Program-made: the position numbers and the translations under genes
The notes under the pieces: model-generated
The model's input: the letters and a program-made list of their open reading frames with translations, nothing else
What the model was told of the DNA's origin: nothing
The model's database searches: none
Part shown: positions 39,252 to 47,808 of the stretch, in pieces
Position numbering within the stretch: the stretch's first letter is position 1
Layout: each line of letters begins with the position of its first letter
Origin: Roseovarius faecimaris
GTDB lineage: Bacteria > Pseudomonadota > Alphaproteobacteria > Rhodobacterales > Rhodobacteraceae
Assembly (NCBI RefSeq): GCF_009762325.1
Contig: NZ_CP034348.1
Location: forward strand, 1,804,501 to 1,868,500
Direction: 5' to 3'
Length of the DNA stretch: 64,000 bases

Positions 39252-39902
39252 ATGAGTGACGATGACCATAGTCTGACGCCACAACTGCTGCTGCAAGGGT
39301 ATGCGCAGGGTGTCTTTCCCATGGCCGAGTCGCGCGAAGACCCCTCGGTGTTCTGGGTCGACCCAAGTGACCGGGGCATTCTGCCGCTCGACGGGTTTCA
39401 CATCTCCCGCTCTCTGGCCCGGCGTATGCGGCGCGGCGGCTATGACATCACGCTGAACCAGTGCTTTGATGAGGTGGTGCTGGCCTGTGCCGACCGTCAG
39501 GACACCTGGATCAATGCGCAGATATTCGATCTTTACAGGCAATTGCATGCGCTTGGGCATGCGCATTCGCTGGAAATCTGGCACGACGATGCGTTGATTG
39601 GCGGGGTTTACGGTGTCGCGCTGGGGGCTGCGTTCTTTGGCGAAAGCATGTTTTCCCGGGCCACCGATGGCTCAAAGCTGGCGCTCACGCATCTTGTGGA
39701 TCACCTGCGGTGCTGCGACTTCCACCTCTTCGATACGCAATTCATCACCGGACATCTGGCCAGCCTTGGCGCTGTCGAAATCCCCCGCCGCAGCTATCAT
39801 GCGCTCCTGCGCCCTGCGCTGCAATTGCCCGCCGACATCCTGTCCCGGCCGCTGGACACGAACCCTCAGGGTGTCTTGCAGCGCATGACCCAGACATCAT
39901 AG
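39252..39902 (+). CDS. aat: Leucyl/phenylalanyl-tRNA-protein transferase
   Basis: A 216-residue enzyme that adds Leu or Phe from tRNA to proteins with N-terminal Arg or Lys, marking them for ClpS/ClpAP. It has LLQGYAQGVFPMAESR near the N-terminus, FFGESMFSRA and LFDTQF. Its last 37 bases overlap the convergent DUF2155 gene. ATG start at 39252. Confidence 0.95.
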   Translation: MSDDDHSLTPQLLLQGYAQGVFPMAESREDPSVFWVDPSDRGILPLDGFHISRSLARRMRRGGYDITLNQCFDEVVLACADRQDTWINAQIFDLYRQLHALGHAHSLEIWHDDALIGGVYGVALGAAFFGESMFSRATDGSKLALTHLVDHLRCCDFHLFDTQFITGHLASLGAVEIPRRSYHALLRPALQLPADILSRPLDTNPQGVLQRMTQTS

Positions 39903-40222
39903 CGTGGATGTTCCAGCGCGTTCAGCGCGGGCGACGAGGCAATCATCCAACCTTCGAAAACCGGCCCCGATGCGCCCTCTTCCGCAATGGTGACAAACGC
40001 ATAGGCATCGCCCGTCGGATTGCCAGCCGGAAACCGGCATTCGCGCAGATGCACTTTCAGGCGGCCGATCTCGTAAATCCCGTTATTGTCGATGTCCATA
40101 TCGGTGACCTGACCATCAACCTTGTCAAGCCAGCGCAGCTTGGCACCGGTCCCGGTGGCGACCTGCTGCGCCGCGGCGGCCTGCCCCGTCAGAAGCAGCG
40201 CCAGCAGCGCCCAGCGGATCAT
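39866..40222 (-). CDS. DUF2155 secreted protein
   Basis: A 118-residue protein with a signal peptide (MIRWALLALLLTGQAAAAQQ) and the DUF2155 core (KLRWLDKVDGQVTDMDI, CRFP-NPTGDAYAF, FEGWMIASSPALNALEHP, then VWVMRC). The two cysteines probably form a periplasmic disulfide. Overlaps MlaD upstream by ATGA and aat by 37 bases. Function unknown, conserved in alphaproteobacteria beside mlaD and aat. Confidence 0.9.
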   Translation of the reverse strand: MIRWALLALLLTGQAAAAQQVATGTGAKLRWLDKVDGQVTDMDIDNNGIYEIGRLKVHLRECRFPAGNPTGDAYAFVTIAEEGASGPVFEGWMIASSPALNALEHPRYDVWVMRCKTP

Positions 40223-40683
40223 TCGGCCGCCTCGGACTCGCCACCATCCCCGGCGACAAATTTCATCAGCAGCGAAATCAGGCTGATCGACCCTTGGGTG
40301 AATTCGATCTCATCCCCTGCCGCCAGTGCAAAAGGCGAACCGCCAGGCAGGATTTCCACGAAATTGCCGCCCAAAAGCCCCTCGGAGCTGACCGCCACCG
40401 CGCTGTCATCTGGCACGTCGATGCCCTCTCGCACGGTGAAAAGGGTGTTGGCGCGATAGGTCTCGGGGTCAAGCTCGATCGAGGTGACGCGCCCCACCTT
40501 GACGCCTGCAAGGCGCACATCCGTCCCCACATCCACACCATCAGCGCTACGGAAACTGGCCATCAACGGATATTCCGTCTGCCCGGTCGTAATGCCGGTC
40601 ATCTGGCCTGCATAGATCAGAAAACCGACCGCAGCGGCCAGCACCGCCCCGCCGACGATGACTTCAGTGGTGTTCTCCGACAT
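40219..40683 (-). CDS. mlaD: MlaD/MCE-domain lipid transport protein
   Basis: A 154-residue membrane-anchored protein: N-terminal helix (VIVGGAVLAAAVGFLIYAG), then one MCE domain (ADGVDVGTDVRLAGVKVG) and a hydrophobic C-terminal helix typical of the pore of MlaD rings. It moves phospholipids between inner and outer membranes. No MlaE or MlaF gene is present here, so it must work with a complex encoded elsewhere. Confidence 0.9.
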   Translation of the reverse strand: MSENTTEVIVGGAVLAAAVGFLIYAGQMTGITTGQTEYPLMASFRSADGVDVGTDVRLAGVKVGRVTSIELDPETYRANTLFTVREGIDVPDDSAVAVSSEGLLGGNFVEILPGGSPFALAAGDEIEFTQGSISLISLLMKFVAGDGGESEAAE

Positions 40684-40692
40684 GTGTCCGCC

Positions 40693-41076
40693 CTATTCCG
40701 GCTGCCAGGCCTCGTAATCGGCCCGATCGGCCGGGGCCCCCTTGCGGATCGATCCGGCAGGCGCATAGGCCAGCGCCGTACCGGTCAGGTTGTCCTGATG
40801 CGGTTTTTCCCAGGCCTTGCGCGGCAGGGGCGCTTCGGTGGGCGGTGCATCGAACGTATGGTGCAGCCAGCCATGCCATTCCGGGCTCACCCGGCTGGCC
40901 TCGGCTTCGCCGTTGAACATGACCCAGCGGCGGCTGTCATCATGGGTGCGGAAATAGACATTGCCCTGATCGTCCTCACCGACCTTCACGCCCTTGCGCC
41001 AGCTCCAGAGCTGGGTGTTGAGCGTGGCCCCGTCCCACCAGGTAAAGGCGCGCAAAACGGTTCTGAAAAGTCCCAT
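40693..41076 (-). CDS. NADH:ubiquinone oxidoreductase NDUFA12-like subunit
   Basis: A 127-residue homologue of the complex I supernumerary subunit NDUFA12 (B17.2): [20 protein letters not shown], then [18 protein letters not shown] and [11 protein letters not shown]. In alphaproteobacteria it assists complex I assembly. The ATG at 41076 follows GGAGG. Upstream of mlaD by nine bases. Confidence 0.93.
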   Translation of the reverse strand: MGLFRTVLRAFTWWDGATLNTQLWSWRKGVKVGEDDQGNVYFRTHDDSRRWVMFNGEAEASRVSPEWHGWLHHTFDAPPTEAPLPRKAWEKPHQDNLTGTALAYAPAGSIRKGAPADRADYEAWQPE

Positions 41077-41186
41077 GAAAGCCTCCGGCATTTATCGGAT
41101 TCAGATATGGCGTATCCGGGCGAAAAGGTCCAGCGCAGAGGCGCTCTGAGTGGCAAGGTGCGCCATAATGCGCACCTGTCGCAGCA

Positions 41187-42452
41187 TCAGCTCGCGCTCG
41201 TGCCTTCCTTCTTGGTGTCCGCATAGATCATCAGCGGGGCCGCGTCCGAATTCGCCGCCTCCTCGTTGACGACCACTTCCTCAACCGTATCCATCCCCGG
41301 CAGGTCGAACATCGTGTCCAGAAGAATGCTCTCCAGGATCGAGCGCAGCCCGCGCGCACCGGTCTTGCGCTCGATGGCGCGCTTGGCAATGGCGCTCAGC
41401 GCATCTTCGGTAAAGGTCAGCTGCACGTCTTCCAGTTCGAACAACCGCTGATACTGTTTGACCAGCGCGTTCTTCGGCTCCGTCAGGATGGTCACAAGTG
41501 CATCCTCGTCGAGGTCCTCCAGCGTCGCGATCACCGGCAGGCGGCCGACGAATTCCGGGATCAGTCCGAACTTGAGCAGGTCTTCCGGCTCCAGCTCGGT
41601 GAAAATCTCGCCCACACCGCGCTCGTCCACATCGCGCACATCCGCGCCGAACCCCATGGCAGAGCCCTTGCCGCGTTGCGCAATGATCTTGTCGAGCCCA
41701 GCGAAAGCCCCGCCGCAAATGAACAGAATGTTCGTGGTGTCCACCTGCAGGAATTCCTGCTGCGGATGCTTGCGCCCGCCCTGCGGCGGCACTGCGGCCA
41801 CGGTGCCTTCCATCAGCTTCAGCAGCGCCTGCTGCACGCCCTCGCCCGATACGTCGCGGGTGATCGACGGGTTCTCGGATTTGCGCGTGATCTTGTCGAC
41901 CTCATCGATATAGACAATGCCGCGCTGCGCGCGCTCCACATTGTACTCCGAAGATTGCAGCAGCTTGAGGATGATGTTTTCCACATCCTCACCCACATAG
42001 CCCGCTTCGGTGAGTGTCGTGGCATCGGCCATGGTAAAGGGCACGTCCAGAATACGCGCCAGCGTCTGCGCCAGCAGCGTCTTGCCACAGCCCGTCGGCC
42101 CGATCAGCAGGATGTTGGATTTCTGCAGCTCGATCTCGCCGGATTTTCCGGAATGTTCCAGCCGCTTGTAATGGTTATGCACGGCAACCGAGAGCACCCG
42201 CTTGGCCATGGCCTGTCCGATCACATAATCGTCAAGCACGGCGCAGATCTCGCGCGGGGTTGGCACACCATCGGTCGATTTGAGGCCGGCGGTCTTGGTC
42301 TCCTCCCGGATGATATCCATGCAAAGCTCGACACACTCGTCACAGATGAACACCGTGGGCCCCGCGATCAGCTTTCGCACCTCGTGCTGGCTCTTACCGC
42401 AGAAGCTGCAATAGAGGGTGTTTTTGCTGTCGCCGCTGGAGTTATTCGCCAT
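41187..42452 (-). CDS. clpX: ATP-dependent protease specificity subunit ClpX
   Basis: A 421-residue AAA+ unfoldase for ClpP. The N-terminal zinc finger is CSFCGKS...CDECVELC, Walker A is GPTGCGKT, Walker B is VYIDEVDKI, followed by sensor residues and an IGF-like loop in the large domain. It lies 145 bases downstream of clpP, with its own promoter likely in that gap. Confidence 0.98.
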   Translation of the reverse strand: MANNSSGDSKNTLYCSFCGKSQHEVRKLIAGPTVFICDECVELCMDIIREETKTAGLKSTDGVPTPREICAVLDDYVIGQAMAKRVLSVAVHNHYKRLEHSGKSGEIELQKSNILLIGPTGCGKTLLAQTLARILDVPFTMADATTLTEAGYVGEDVENIILKLLQSSEYNVERAQRGIVYIDEVDKITRKSENPSITRDVSGEGVQQALLKLMEGTVAAVPPQGGRKHPQQEFLQVDTTNILFICGGAFAGLDKIIAQRGKGSAMGFGADVRDVDERGVGEIFTELEPEDLLKFGLIPEFVGRLPVIATLEDLDEDALVTILTEPKNALVKQYQRLFELEDVQLTFTEDALSAIAKRAIERKTGARGLRSILESILLDTMFDLPGMDTVEEVVVNEEAANSDAAPLMIYADTKKEGTSAS

Positions 42453-42533
42453 TTTTTCTCTACCGTCTCTATACCTTTTCGCCCTGCTCGCGCAGAGGTC
42501 AAACCGCCCGACCCGTTTTTGTTTCGGTCAGCT

Positions 42534-42549
42534 TACGGCACGTGCCGTA
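42534..42549. promoter_or_regulatory. 16-base perfect palindrome in the clpP-clpX gap
   Basis: TACGGCAC-GTGCCGTA without spacer, 82 bases upstream of the clpX start. It is likely a dimeric regulator site; no known consensus was recognised. Confidence 0.55.
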
Positions 42550-42597
42550 GCATCACAATCTCAAATTTGCCGCCCCCGGAACGAGCGGCAAAGAGTG

Positions 42598-43227
42598 TTA
42601 CTTATCCTCATCGGCCTTGTCGCGGTTCTCGACGATCTCGTCGATCAAACCCCAGCTTTTGGCCTCTTCCGGGCTCATGAAATTGTCGCGTTCCAGGGCG
42701 TCCTCGACCTTTTTCAGCGTCTGGCCGGTATGTTTGACATAGATTTCGTTAAGCCGCTTTTTCAGCTTCATCGTCTCTTCGGCATGGATCATGATATCGG
42801 TCGCCTGGCCCTGATAGCCACCAGACGGCTGGTGCACCATCACCCGGCTGTTGGGCAGCGAATAGCGCATTCCCTTCTCACCCGCAGTCAGAAGCAGGCT
42901 CCCCATCGAGGCCGCCTGCCCGATCACCAGCGTACTCACCTTCGGTCGGATATACTGCATCGTGTCATAAATCGAGAGCCCCGACGTCACCACACCGCCC
43001 GGGCTGTTGATATACATGCTGATTTCCTTTGACGGATTCTCCGCCTCCAGGTGCAAAAGCTGCGCCACGATCAGGCTCGACATACCGTCATGCACGGGGC
43101 CGTTGAGAAAGACGATCCGCTCCTTCAGCAGCCTTGAGAAAATGTCATAGGCCCGCTCGCCGCGGCTCGTCTGCTCCACCACCATCGGCACCAGCGTGTT
43201 CATATATGTGTCAATCGGGTCGTTCAT
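42598..43227 (-). CDS. clpP: ATP-dependent Clp protease proteolytic subunit ClpP
   Basis: A 209-residue serine peptidase. The catalytic triad is Ser107 (GQAASMGS), His132 (VMVHQPSGG) and Asp181 (ERDNFMS). The N-terminal propeptide is short. It pairs with clpX downstream, and with clpA elsewhere. Confidence 0.98.
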   Translation of the reverse strand: MNDPIDTYMNTLVPMVVEQTSRGERAYDIFSRLLKERIVFLNGPVHDGMSSLIVAQLLHLEAENPSKEISMYINSPGGVVTSGLSIYDTMQYIRPKVSTLVIGQAASMGSLLLTAGEKGMRYSLPNSRVMVHQPSGGYQGQATDIMIHAEETMKLKKRLNEIYVKHTGQTLKKVEDALERDNFMSPEEAKSWGLIDEIVENRDKADEDK

Positions 43228-43359
43228 GTCTTGCCTGCCTCACCATGTAGATCCGTTGCGTAACGGAAAGTTCCTAAACGAGTCTTAGTGTTGCGCCTTG
43301 GGGGCCGCAAGGGCTGGCACTCATTTTCGAAACGCTAATAGCACAGCGCCTGTCAACGA

Positions 43360-43371
43360 GTGGTTAACCAC
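43360..43371. repeat. 12-base palindrome GTGGTTAACCAC
   Basis: A perfect palindrome just left of the acyl-CoA dehydrogenase stop (43374) in the gap toward clpP. It contains the TTAACCA half of a CtrA-type site but no second TTAA at the right distance, so the CtrA reading is not supported; it may be a small terminator stem or a regulator site. Confidence 0.4.
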
Positions 43372-43373
43372 GC

Positions 43374-44612
43374 TCACGCTGACTTATCCTGCGCCTGCTG
43401 ATACGGCTTCAATTCGGCGCGCGCCACCTGGCGGCGATGCACTGCATCGGGACCGTCAGCCAGCCGCAATGTTCGCAGGTGGGTCCACATCGCCGCCAGC
43501 GGCGCATCTTGGCTGATGCCTTGCGCGCCGAACATCTGCACCGCCTCATCCACGACCTTGAGCGCCATGCGCGGCGCGACGACCTTGATCTGATGAATCC
43601 ACGGCGCCGCCGCACGCGCATCGCCCTGATCCATCATCCAGGCGGCCTTCAGGCACAATAACCGTGCCTGCTCGATCTCCATGCGGCATTCGGCGATGAT
43701 ATCGAAATTGGCCCCAAGCTGCGCCAGCGGCTTGCCGAACGCCTGTCGTTCCAGCCCGCGGCGGCACATCAGTTCCAGCGCCGCCTCCGCCTGACCGATG
43801 GCGCGCATGCAATGATGAATACGCCCCGGTCCAAGCCGACCCTGCGCAATCTCGAAACCACGTCCCTCGCCCAGCAGCAGGTTCTCGGTCGGAACACGCA
43901 CATTTGTAAACCGGATATGCATATGCCCATGCGGCGCGTCATCCTGTCCATAGACCTTCATCGGGCGCAGGACCTCGATCCCCGCGCTTGCCGCATCCAC
44001 CACGATCATCGAATGCCGTTTGTGCTTGGGGGCGTCGTCGCCACCCGTGCGCACCATCACGATATAGACCGCGCATCTCGGGTCCCCGGCACCCGTCGCC
44101 CACCATTTCTCGCCATTGAGTACATAGGCATCCCCATCGCGCATACACGACATCGACAGCTGGGTGGGATCGGAGCTTGCCACATCCGGCTCGGTCATCA
44201 GATAAGCGCTGCGGATGGTCCCCTCCATCAGCGGGGCAAGCCAGCGCGCCTTCATCTCTGCGCTGCCATAGCGGTGGAAAACTTCCATGTTGCCCGTGTC
44301 CGGCGCGTTACAGTTGAACACTTCGGGCGCCAGATGGGTGCGCCCCATGGCCTCGGCGAAATACGCATATTCGACCGTGCTCAACCCGGGCGAGCCTTCG
44401 CCCTCGGTCAGCCACAGGTTCCAAAGCCCCTCCTCCTTGGCCCGGGCCTTCAACCCTTCGAGGATCTCCGCCTGCCGCTCGGTATAGGTCCAGCGGTCTC
44501 CCTTCGGGATCTCGGCGTGAAACGCCTCTTCCATCGGCATGATCTCTTCGCGGATCATTCGCTCCACCCGCGCAAGCAGCGCGCCACTTTCCGGTTTCAG
44601 CCCCAAATCCAT
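43374..44612 (-). CDS. Acyl-CoA dehydrogenase (ACAD10/11-like)
   Basis: A 412-residue flavoprotein oxidising an acyl-CoA. It has MTEPDVASSDPTQLSMS, LNGEKWWATGAGDP, GQAEAALELMCRRGLERQAFG and the C-terminal MFGAQGISQDAPL, where a base glutamate is expected. Length ~410 is typical of the ACAD10/11 group acting on medium or branched substrates. No electron-transfer flavoprotein gene is nearby. Transcribed alone toward clpP. Confidence 0.9.
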   Translation of the reverse strand: MDLGLKPESGALLARVERMIREEIMPMEEAFHAEIPKGDRWTYTERQAEILEGLKARAKEEGLWNLWLTEGEGSPGLSTVEYAYFAEAMGRTHLAPEVFNCNAPDTGNMEVFHRYGSAEMKARWLAPLMEGTIRSAYLMTEPDVASSDPTQLSMSCMRDGDAYVLNGEKWWATGAGDPRCAVYIVMVRTGGDDAPKHKRHSMIVVDAASAGIEVLRPMKVYGQDDAPHGHMHIRFTNVRVPTENLLLGEGRGFEIAQGRLGPGRIHHCMRAIGQAEAALELMCRRGLERQAFGKPLAQLGANFDIIAECRMEIEQARLLCLKAAWMMDQGDARAAAPWIHQIKVVAPRMALKVVDEAVQMFGAQGISQDAPLAAMWTHLRTLRLADGPDAVHRRQVARAELKPYQQAQDKSA

Positions 44613-44678
44613 TGTGCATGCCCTCCGTTCTTTGCGCGGAGTTCACGAAATTCGCCCCGGAATGTCAAAGCCCTGCGC

Positions 44679-45320
44679 TCAGGTTCTGAAATGAAAGTCA
44701 TCGACCTCAAGATAACTGCCCAGAAGCGCGTCGATCCGCCCGGCCTCGCTCAGCCCTGTCGGCAGGTATTCCTGCCGTATCGCCCGGCGCAGACCATCCT
44801 CGAGCAACCGCTGCATCGCCTCACTCTGCATGGCCTTGCGCAGCGCCCGCTGTAACGGCTCCTGCACCTGCGCCTGGTCCACAGACGTTCCGCGCACCCG
44901 TGCAAGGGCAGCACTCATTCGCTCGCGCAGCATGGCGGGCGACATCTCGTCCTTGGGAATCAGGTCATGGCACCCCTCGCGCATGGCCTCGACCGCCACC
45001 TCCCGGTGCTGTTGCCCGGTAATCATGATCACCGCGGCGTCACTTTGCACCGCGGTTCGGCGGATCATCTCTACCGCCCGAAGCCCGTTGCCTTCCGGCA
45101 ATTGGTAATCCAGGAGAAAAAGGTCAAACACCCCTTGCTCCAACGCGCGTTCCATGGATTTCAGGTCCGGCGCTTCGGTGAACTCCACATCCAGGCGCGA
45201 TTTCTCCGAGTAGCGCCGGATGCGGCGCCGGTCGAACGACGAATCGTCAAGCAACAGCGCCCGGATCGGCCGGTCAGCCGGGACATGTTCGCCCGGAGTC
45301 CATTTTGGCAAGGCAGACAT
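44679..45320 (-). CDS. Receiver protein with helical C-terminus (arm A of the signalling cluster)
   Basis: A 213-residue protein: REC domain with the N-terminal acidic pair in LLLDDSSFDRRRIRR, phosphoacceptor Asp71 (LLDYQLPEGNG), Thr in MITGQ and Lys in IPKDE, followed by ~85 helical residues (RALRKAMQSEAMQRLLEDG) without a recognisable output domain. ATG 45320 follows GGGGGAG. It is clearly a paralogue of the receiver at 50380. Last gene of the leftward arm after the short kinase. Confidence 0.88.
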   Translation of the reverse strand: MSALPKWTPGEHVPADRPIRALLLDDSSFDRRRIRRYSEKSRLDVEFTEAPDLKSMERALEQGVFDLFLLDYQLPEGNGLRAVEMIRRTAVQSDAAVIMITGQQHREVAVEAMREGCHDLIPKDEMSPAMLRERMSAALARVRGTSVDQAQVQEPLQRALRKAMQSEAMQRLLEDGLRRAIRQEYLPTGLSEAGRIDALLGSYLEVDDFHFRT

Positions 45321-45456
45321 TGTTCGCTCCCCCTCTCTCATCTCTTCACCCGTCGCACAGGATGAGCGGAAGCGGCTGACAAAGGCTTAACGAGGGGCCA
45401 CAATCCCCCGGGATACTGCGTTGTGATTTATCAAATTTTGAAACGACTTGCGCCAG

Positions 45457-46173
45457 TCACCCCGTCGGCAGACGAATTTCGAGCACCGCGCCGCGCGCGT
45501 CAGCCGGCATGCACCAGCGCAGTTCCCCCCCGTAATGATGCACGATCTTGCGCACGATGGTCAGCCCCATGCCACTGCCTTCCAGTTCGTCCCGCGACTT
45601 CAGCAGGGTCATCGGATCGAACACCGAATTGCGGTGTGCCTCTGCGATCCCGGGCCCATCGTCGCTGACCGTCAGGATACACAGCCCCGATGCCTCCTGC
45701 GTCTCAATACTGACATGCCCGCATGGGCGATCATGATGCTTTGCCGCATTGGACAGCAACGCCGCCAGCAACCGTTCGGCATCGATGGGGCCCATATGCG
45801 GGCCGCGCCCCTCGATCCGGCGGTGCAGGGTAAACCCCTGCGGCAAGGGGCGCCGATGCAGCACCTCTTCCAGCACCGCGTTCAGATCGACAGGTCGCGG
45901 CGTCTGCATCCGCCCGACCCGCGAATATTCCAGCAGATCCCCCAGCATGCGATCCAGCCTGCGCATATGGGTGTGCATCAGCCCGAATTTTTCGGCCAGC
46001 GGCTGATCGATGCGCACCCCGGCCTCTTCCAGATCTTCCTCGATCCATTGCGGCAGTTCCAGCGAGGCCCGCACACAACTGCGTATGTCGTGGCTGAGCA
46101 CATAGATGAAATCATCAAAATCCGATGCGGAGGTCACCGGCTCCGTCGCGGTTGGGCTGGGTTGCGGTATCAT
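45457..46173 (-). CDS. Short cytosolic histidine kinase (arm A)
   Basis: A 238-residue kinase with no membrane segment and no separate sensor domain: a HisKA dimerisation domain begins almost at once with His28 (YVLSHDIRS), DLLEYSRVG in the linker, then a HATPase domain (LSNAAKHHD, SDDGPGIAE, EGSGMGLTIVRKI). It shares these segments with the membrane kinase at 47809, so it looks like the same kinase without its sensor. Without its own sensor it may need a partner, perhaps by heterodimerising. Confidence 0.9.
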   Translation of the reverse strand: MIPQPSPTATEPVTSASDFDDFIYVLSHDIRSCVRASLELPQWIEEDLEEAGVRIDQPLAEKFGLMHTHMRRLDRMLGDLLEYSRVGRMQTPRPVDLNAVLEEVLHRRPLPQGFTLHRRIEGRGPHMGPIDAERLLAALLSNAAKHHDRPCGHVSIETQEASGLCILTVSDDGPGIAEAHRNSVFDPMTLLKSRDELEGSGMGLTIVRKIVHHYGGELRWCMPADARGAVLEIRLPTG

Positions 46174-46213
46174 TTGGCGTCCTCCTGAACACGGACATGC
46201 TGTTGCACAGGCA

Positions 46214-47689
46214 CTATGCCGTATGATCTCTTAAGACACGGCGAATAGCCGCGGGATATTTTGCCTTCAGGTCACGCCAGCGCCGCGTCTGGTCCTCAAG
46301 TCCGGCGTCCAGGGTGATCATCTGCCAGCGATGCGCCACGCGTTCCAGCGCCTCCTCCGGGCGCACATCCCCGGCAAGCGCGCGGGTCAGCCAGGTGTCC
46401 AGTACGTTGAAATACGCACTTTGATCCTTGAGGTAGAGATCGGGAATCGCCTGCTCCAGACTGGCCCGGTGCACATCCAGAAACGCCTTGGTGTAGACCT
46501 CCCGGATCTGGCTGTCCTCGTAATGTTCCGGCCGGAACGGGTCAAAAAAGCCGTCTTTCTGACGCACGGCCAGCGTCGAGATCTCGGGCGTGGAGGCGAA
46601 AAGCGCAAAGAGATAGGCGATCTCGGCGAACACGCAGTCGCTCGAGACGACATAATCCCATCCCCAGTTGAAATAGGGCGTGATCAGAAGCGCGCCATCC
46701 ACCATCCCGCCCGGGGTCGGCCCATGCACCATCCGGCCCCGCATTGGCGAGCCCGGACGATTGAGATATTTCTGCGTCCCGCCCCAGCCGATATTGCAGT
46801 AGACATCACCGCGCGCGTAACGCTCCCAGTTTTCGAACAATCCCATTTGCCCGGCCTTGGGGCACAGGCTGTCCGTCGCCCGGATCATCTCTTCAAGCGC
46901 AAGCACACCGGCTTCCGACTGGATCTGGGGGGTCATGTCATCGGCAAAGGGCCAGATCCCCTTGGCATGAAAGCGGATCCACCACTCCCAGCCGAGATAG
47001 CCGGGGTTGCGAAACAGCGCGCCCCCGCAGCGGCCAGCCTGCGGATCATGGAAAAACGCCATCTGGCGGTCAAGTTCCTCCCAGGTCAGCGGCGGTTGCA
47101 ATGGGGTCTGATAGAGATCTTCATAGGCCCCGCGAAGTGCCTCATCCTCCAGCATGTCCTTGTGATAGAACATCAAATAGGCATCCCCGTCGGTCTGAAA
47201 CCCGTAAACTCGGCCGTCGAAGCTGTCTCCGGTGCGGTATAGTATGGTGTCACGATAGCCTGCGGGTTCGTGGCGTTCCGCGTACTGATCAAGCGGCATG
47301 ATCGCCCCCGTCGCCACGAGGTTCGGCAGCCCGAACGTGGCCGAAACCGCCAGATCATAACTGCGCGAATGGCTGAGCGCGTCGAGCGAGAAGACGGTGT
47401 TCAACTCGTCAACCGGAACCTCCGAGACGACGATCTTGACGTCGCTCAGCGCCTCAAAAGCCGCGATCACCGGCGCGACATTCCCGCCGGACCCTTCGGG
47501 CACCAACAGCCGAAGCGTGATCTGCCGCCCGTTCACGAGGGTGCGTACCCTGGCCCCCACCTGCTCGTGCAGGTCGGCATTCGCCGCCATCCCGGGAGTC
47601 GCGGTCAACCCGGTCACAGCCGAAGCAGTCAGGCCGAACACAGCTTCCCGGCGCGTCAACGCACGGGGCATGACAGACAGCTTCATCAT
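46214..47689 (-). CDS. Extracellular solute-binding protein family 1, orphan
   Basis: A ~491-residue exported binding protein with a Tat-like signal (ALTRREAVFGLTASAVTGL) and a family 1 sugar/solute-binding body (APVIAAFEALSDVKIVV, WEWWIRFHAKGIWPFADDMT, then GQMGLFENWERYARGDVY). No permease or ATPase gene adjoins it. It is the first gene of the leftward arm, 40 bases before the short kinase and divergent (119 bases) from a periplasm-facing kinase, so it may serve as a sensor partner instead of a transport component. The start is uncertain; ATGs at 47689, 47686 and 47671 are possible. Confidence 0.85.
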   Translation of the reverse strand: MMKLSVMPRALTRREAVFGLTASAVTGLTATPGMAANADLHEQVGARVRTLVNGRQITLRLLVPEGSGGNVAPVIAAFEALSDVKIVVSEVPVDELNTVFSLDALSHSRSYDLAVSATFGLPNLVATGAIMPLDQYAERHEPAGYRDTILYRTGDSFDGRVYGFQTDGDAYLMFYHKDMLEDEALRGAYEDLYQTPLQPPLTWEELDRQMAFFHDPQAGRCGGALFRNPGYLGWEWWIRFHAKGIWPFADDMTPQIQSEAGVLALEEMIRATDSLCPKAGQMGLFENWERYARGDVYCNIGWGGTQKYLNRPGSPMRGRMVHGPTPGGMVDGALLITPYFNWGWDYVVSSDCVFAEIAYLFALFASTPEISTLAVRQKDGFFDPFRPEHYEDSQIREVYTKAFLDVHRASLEQAIPDLYLKDQSAYFNVLDTWLTRALAGDVRPEEALERVAHRWQMITLDAGLEDQTRRWRDLKAKYPAAIRRVLRDHTA

Positions 47690-47741
47690 CAGAGAGTTTC
47701 CCACCGGCCCGATGCCGTCCATCCAGTTTGGGCAAACAGTC

Positions 47742-47756
47742 TTAACTCAACGTTAA
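47742..47756. promoter_or_regulatory. CtrA-type box (TTAA-N7-TTAA) in the divergent promoter
   Basis: TTAA at 47742-47745 and 47753-47756 with exactly seven bases between, in the 119-base gap between the solute-binding gene and the membrane kinase. It fits the CtrA consensus TTAA-N7-TTAA(C). Confidence 0.7.
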
Positions 47757-47808
47757 TGGCTCATGCGTATCACCAACCTGGCAGCGCAGACTGCGAAAGG
47801 AACATCGC

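Noticed and set aside
43360-43371. CtrA half-site in GTGGTTAACCAC
   Set aside because: No second TTAA at seven bases; listed only as a palindrome.
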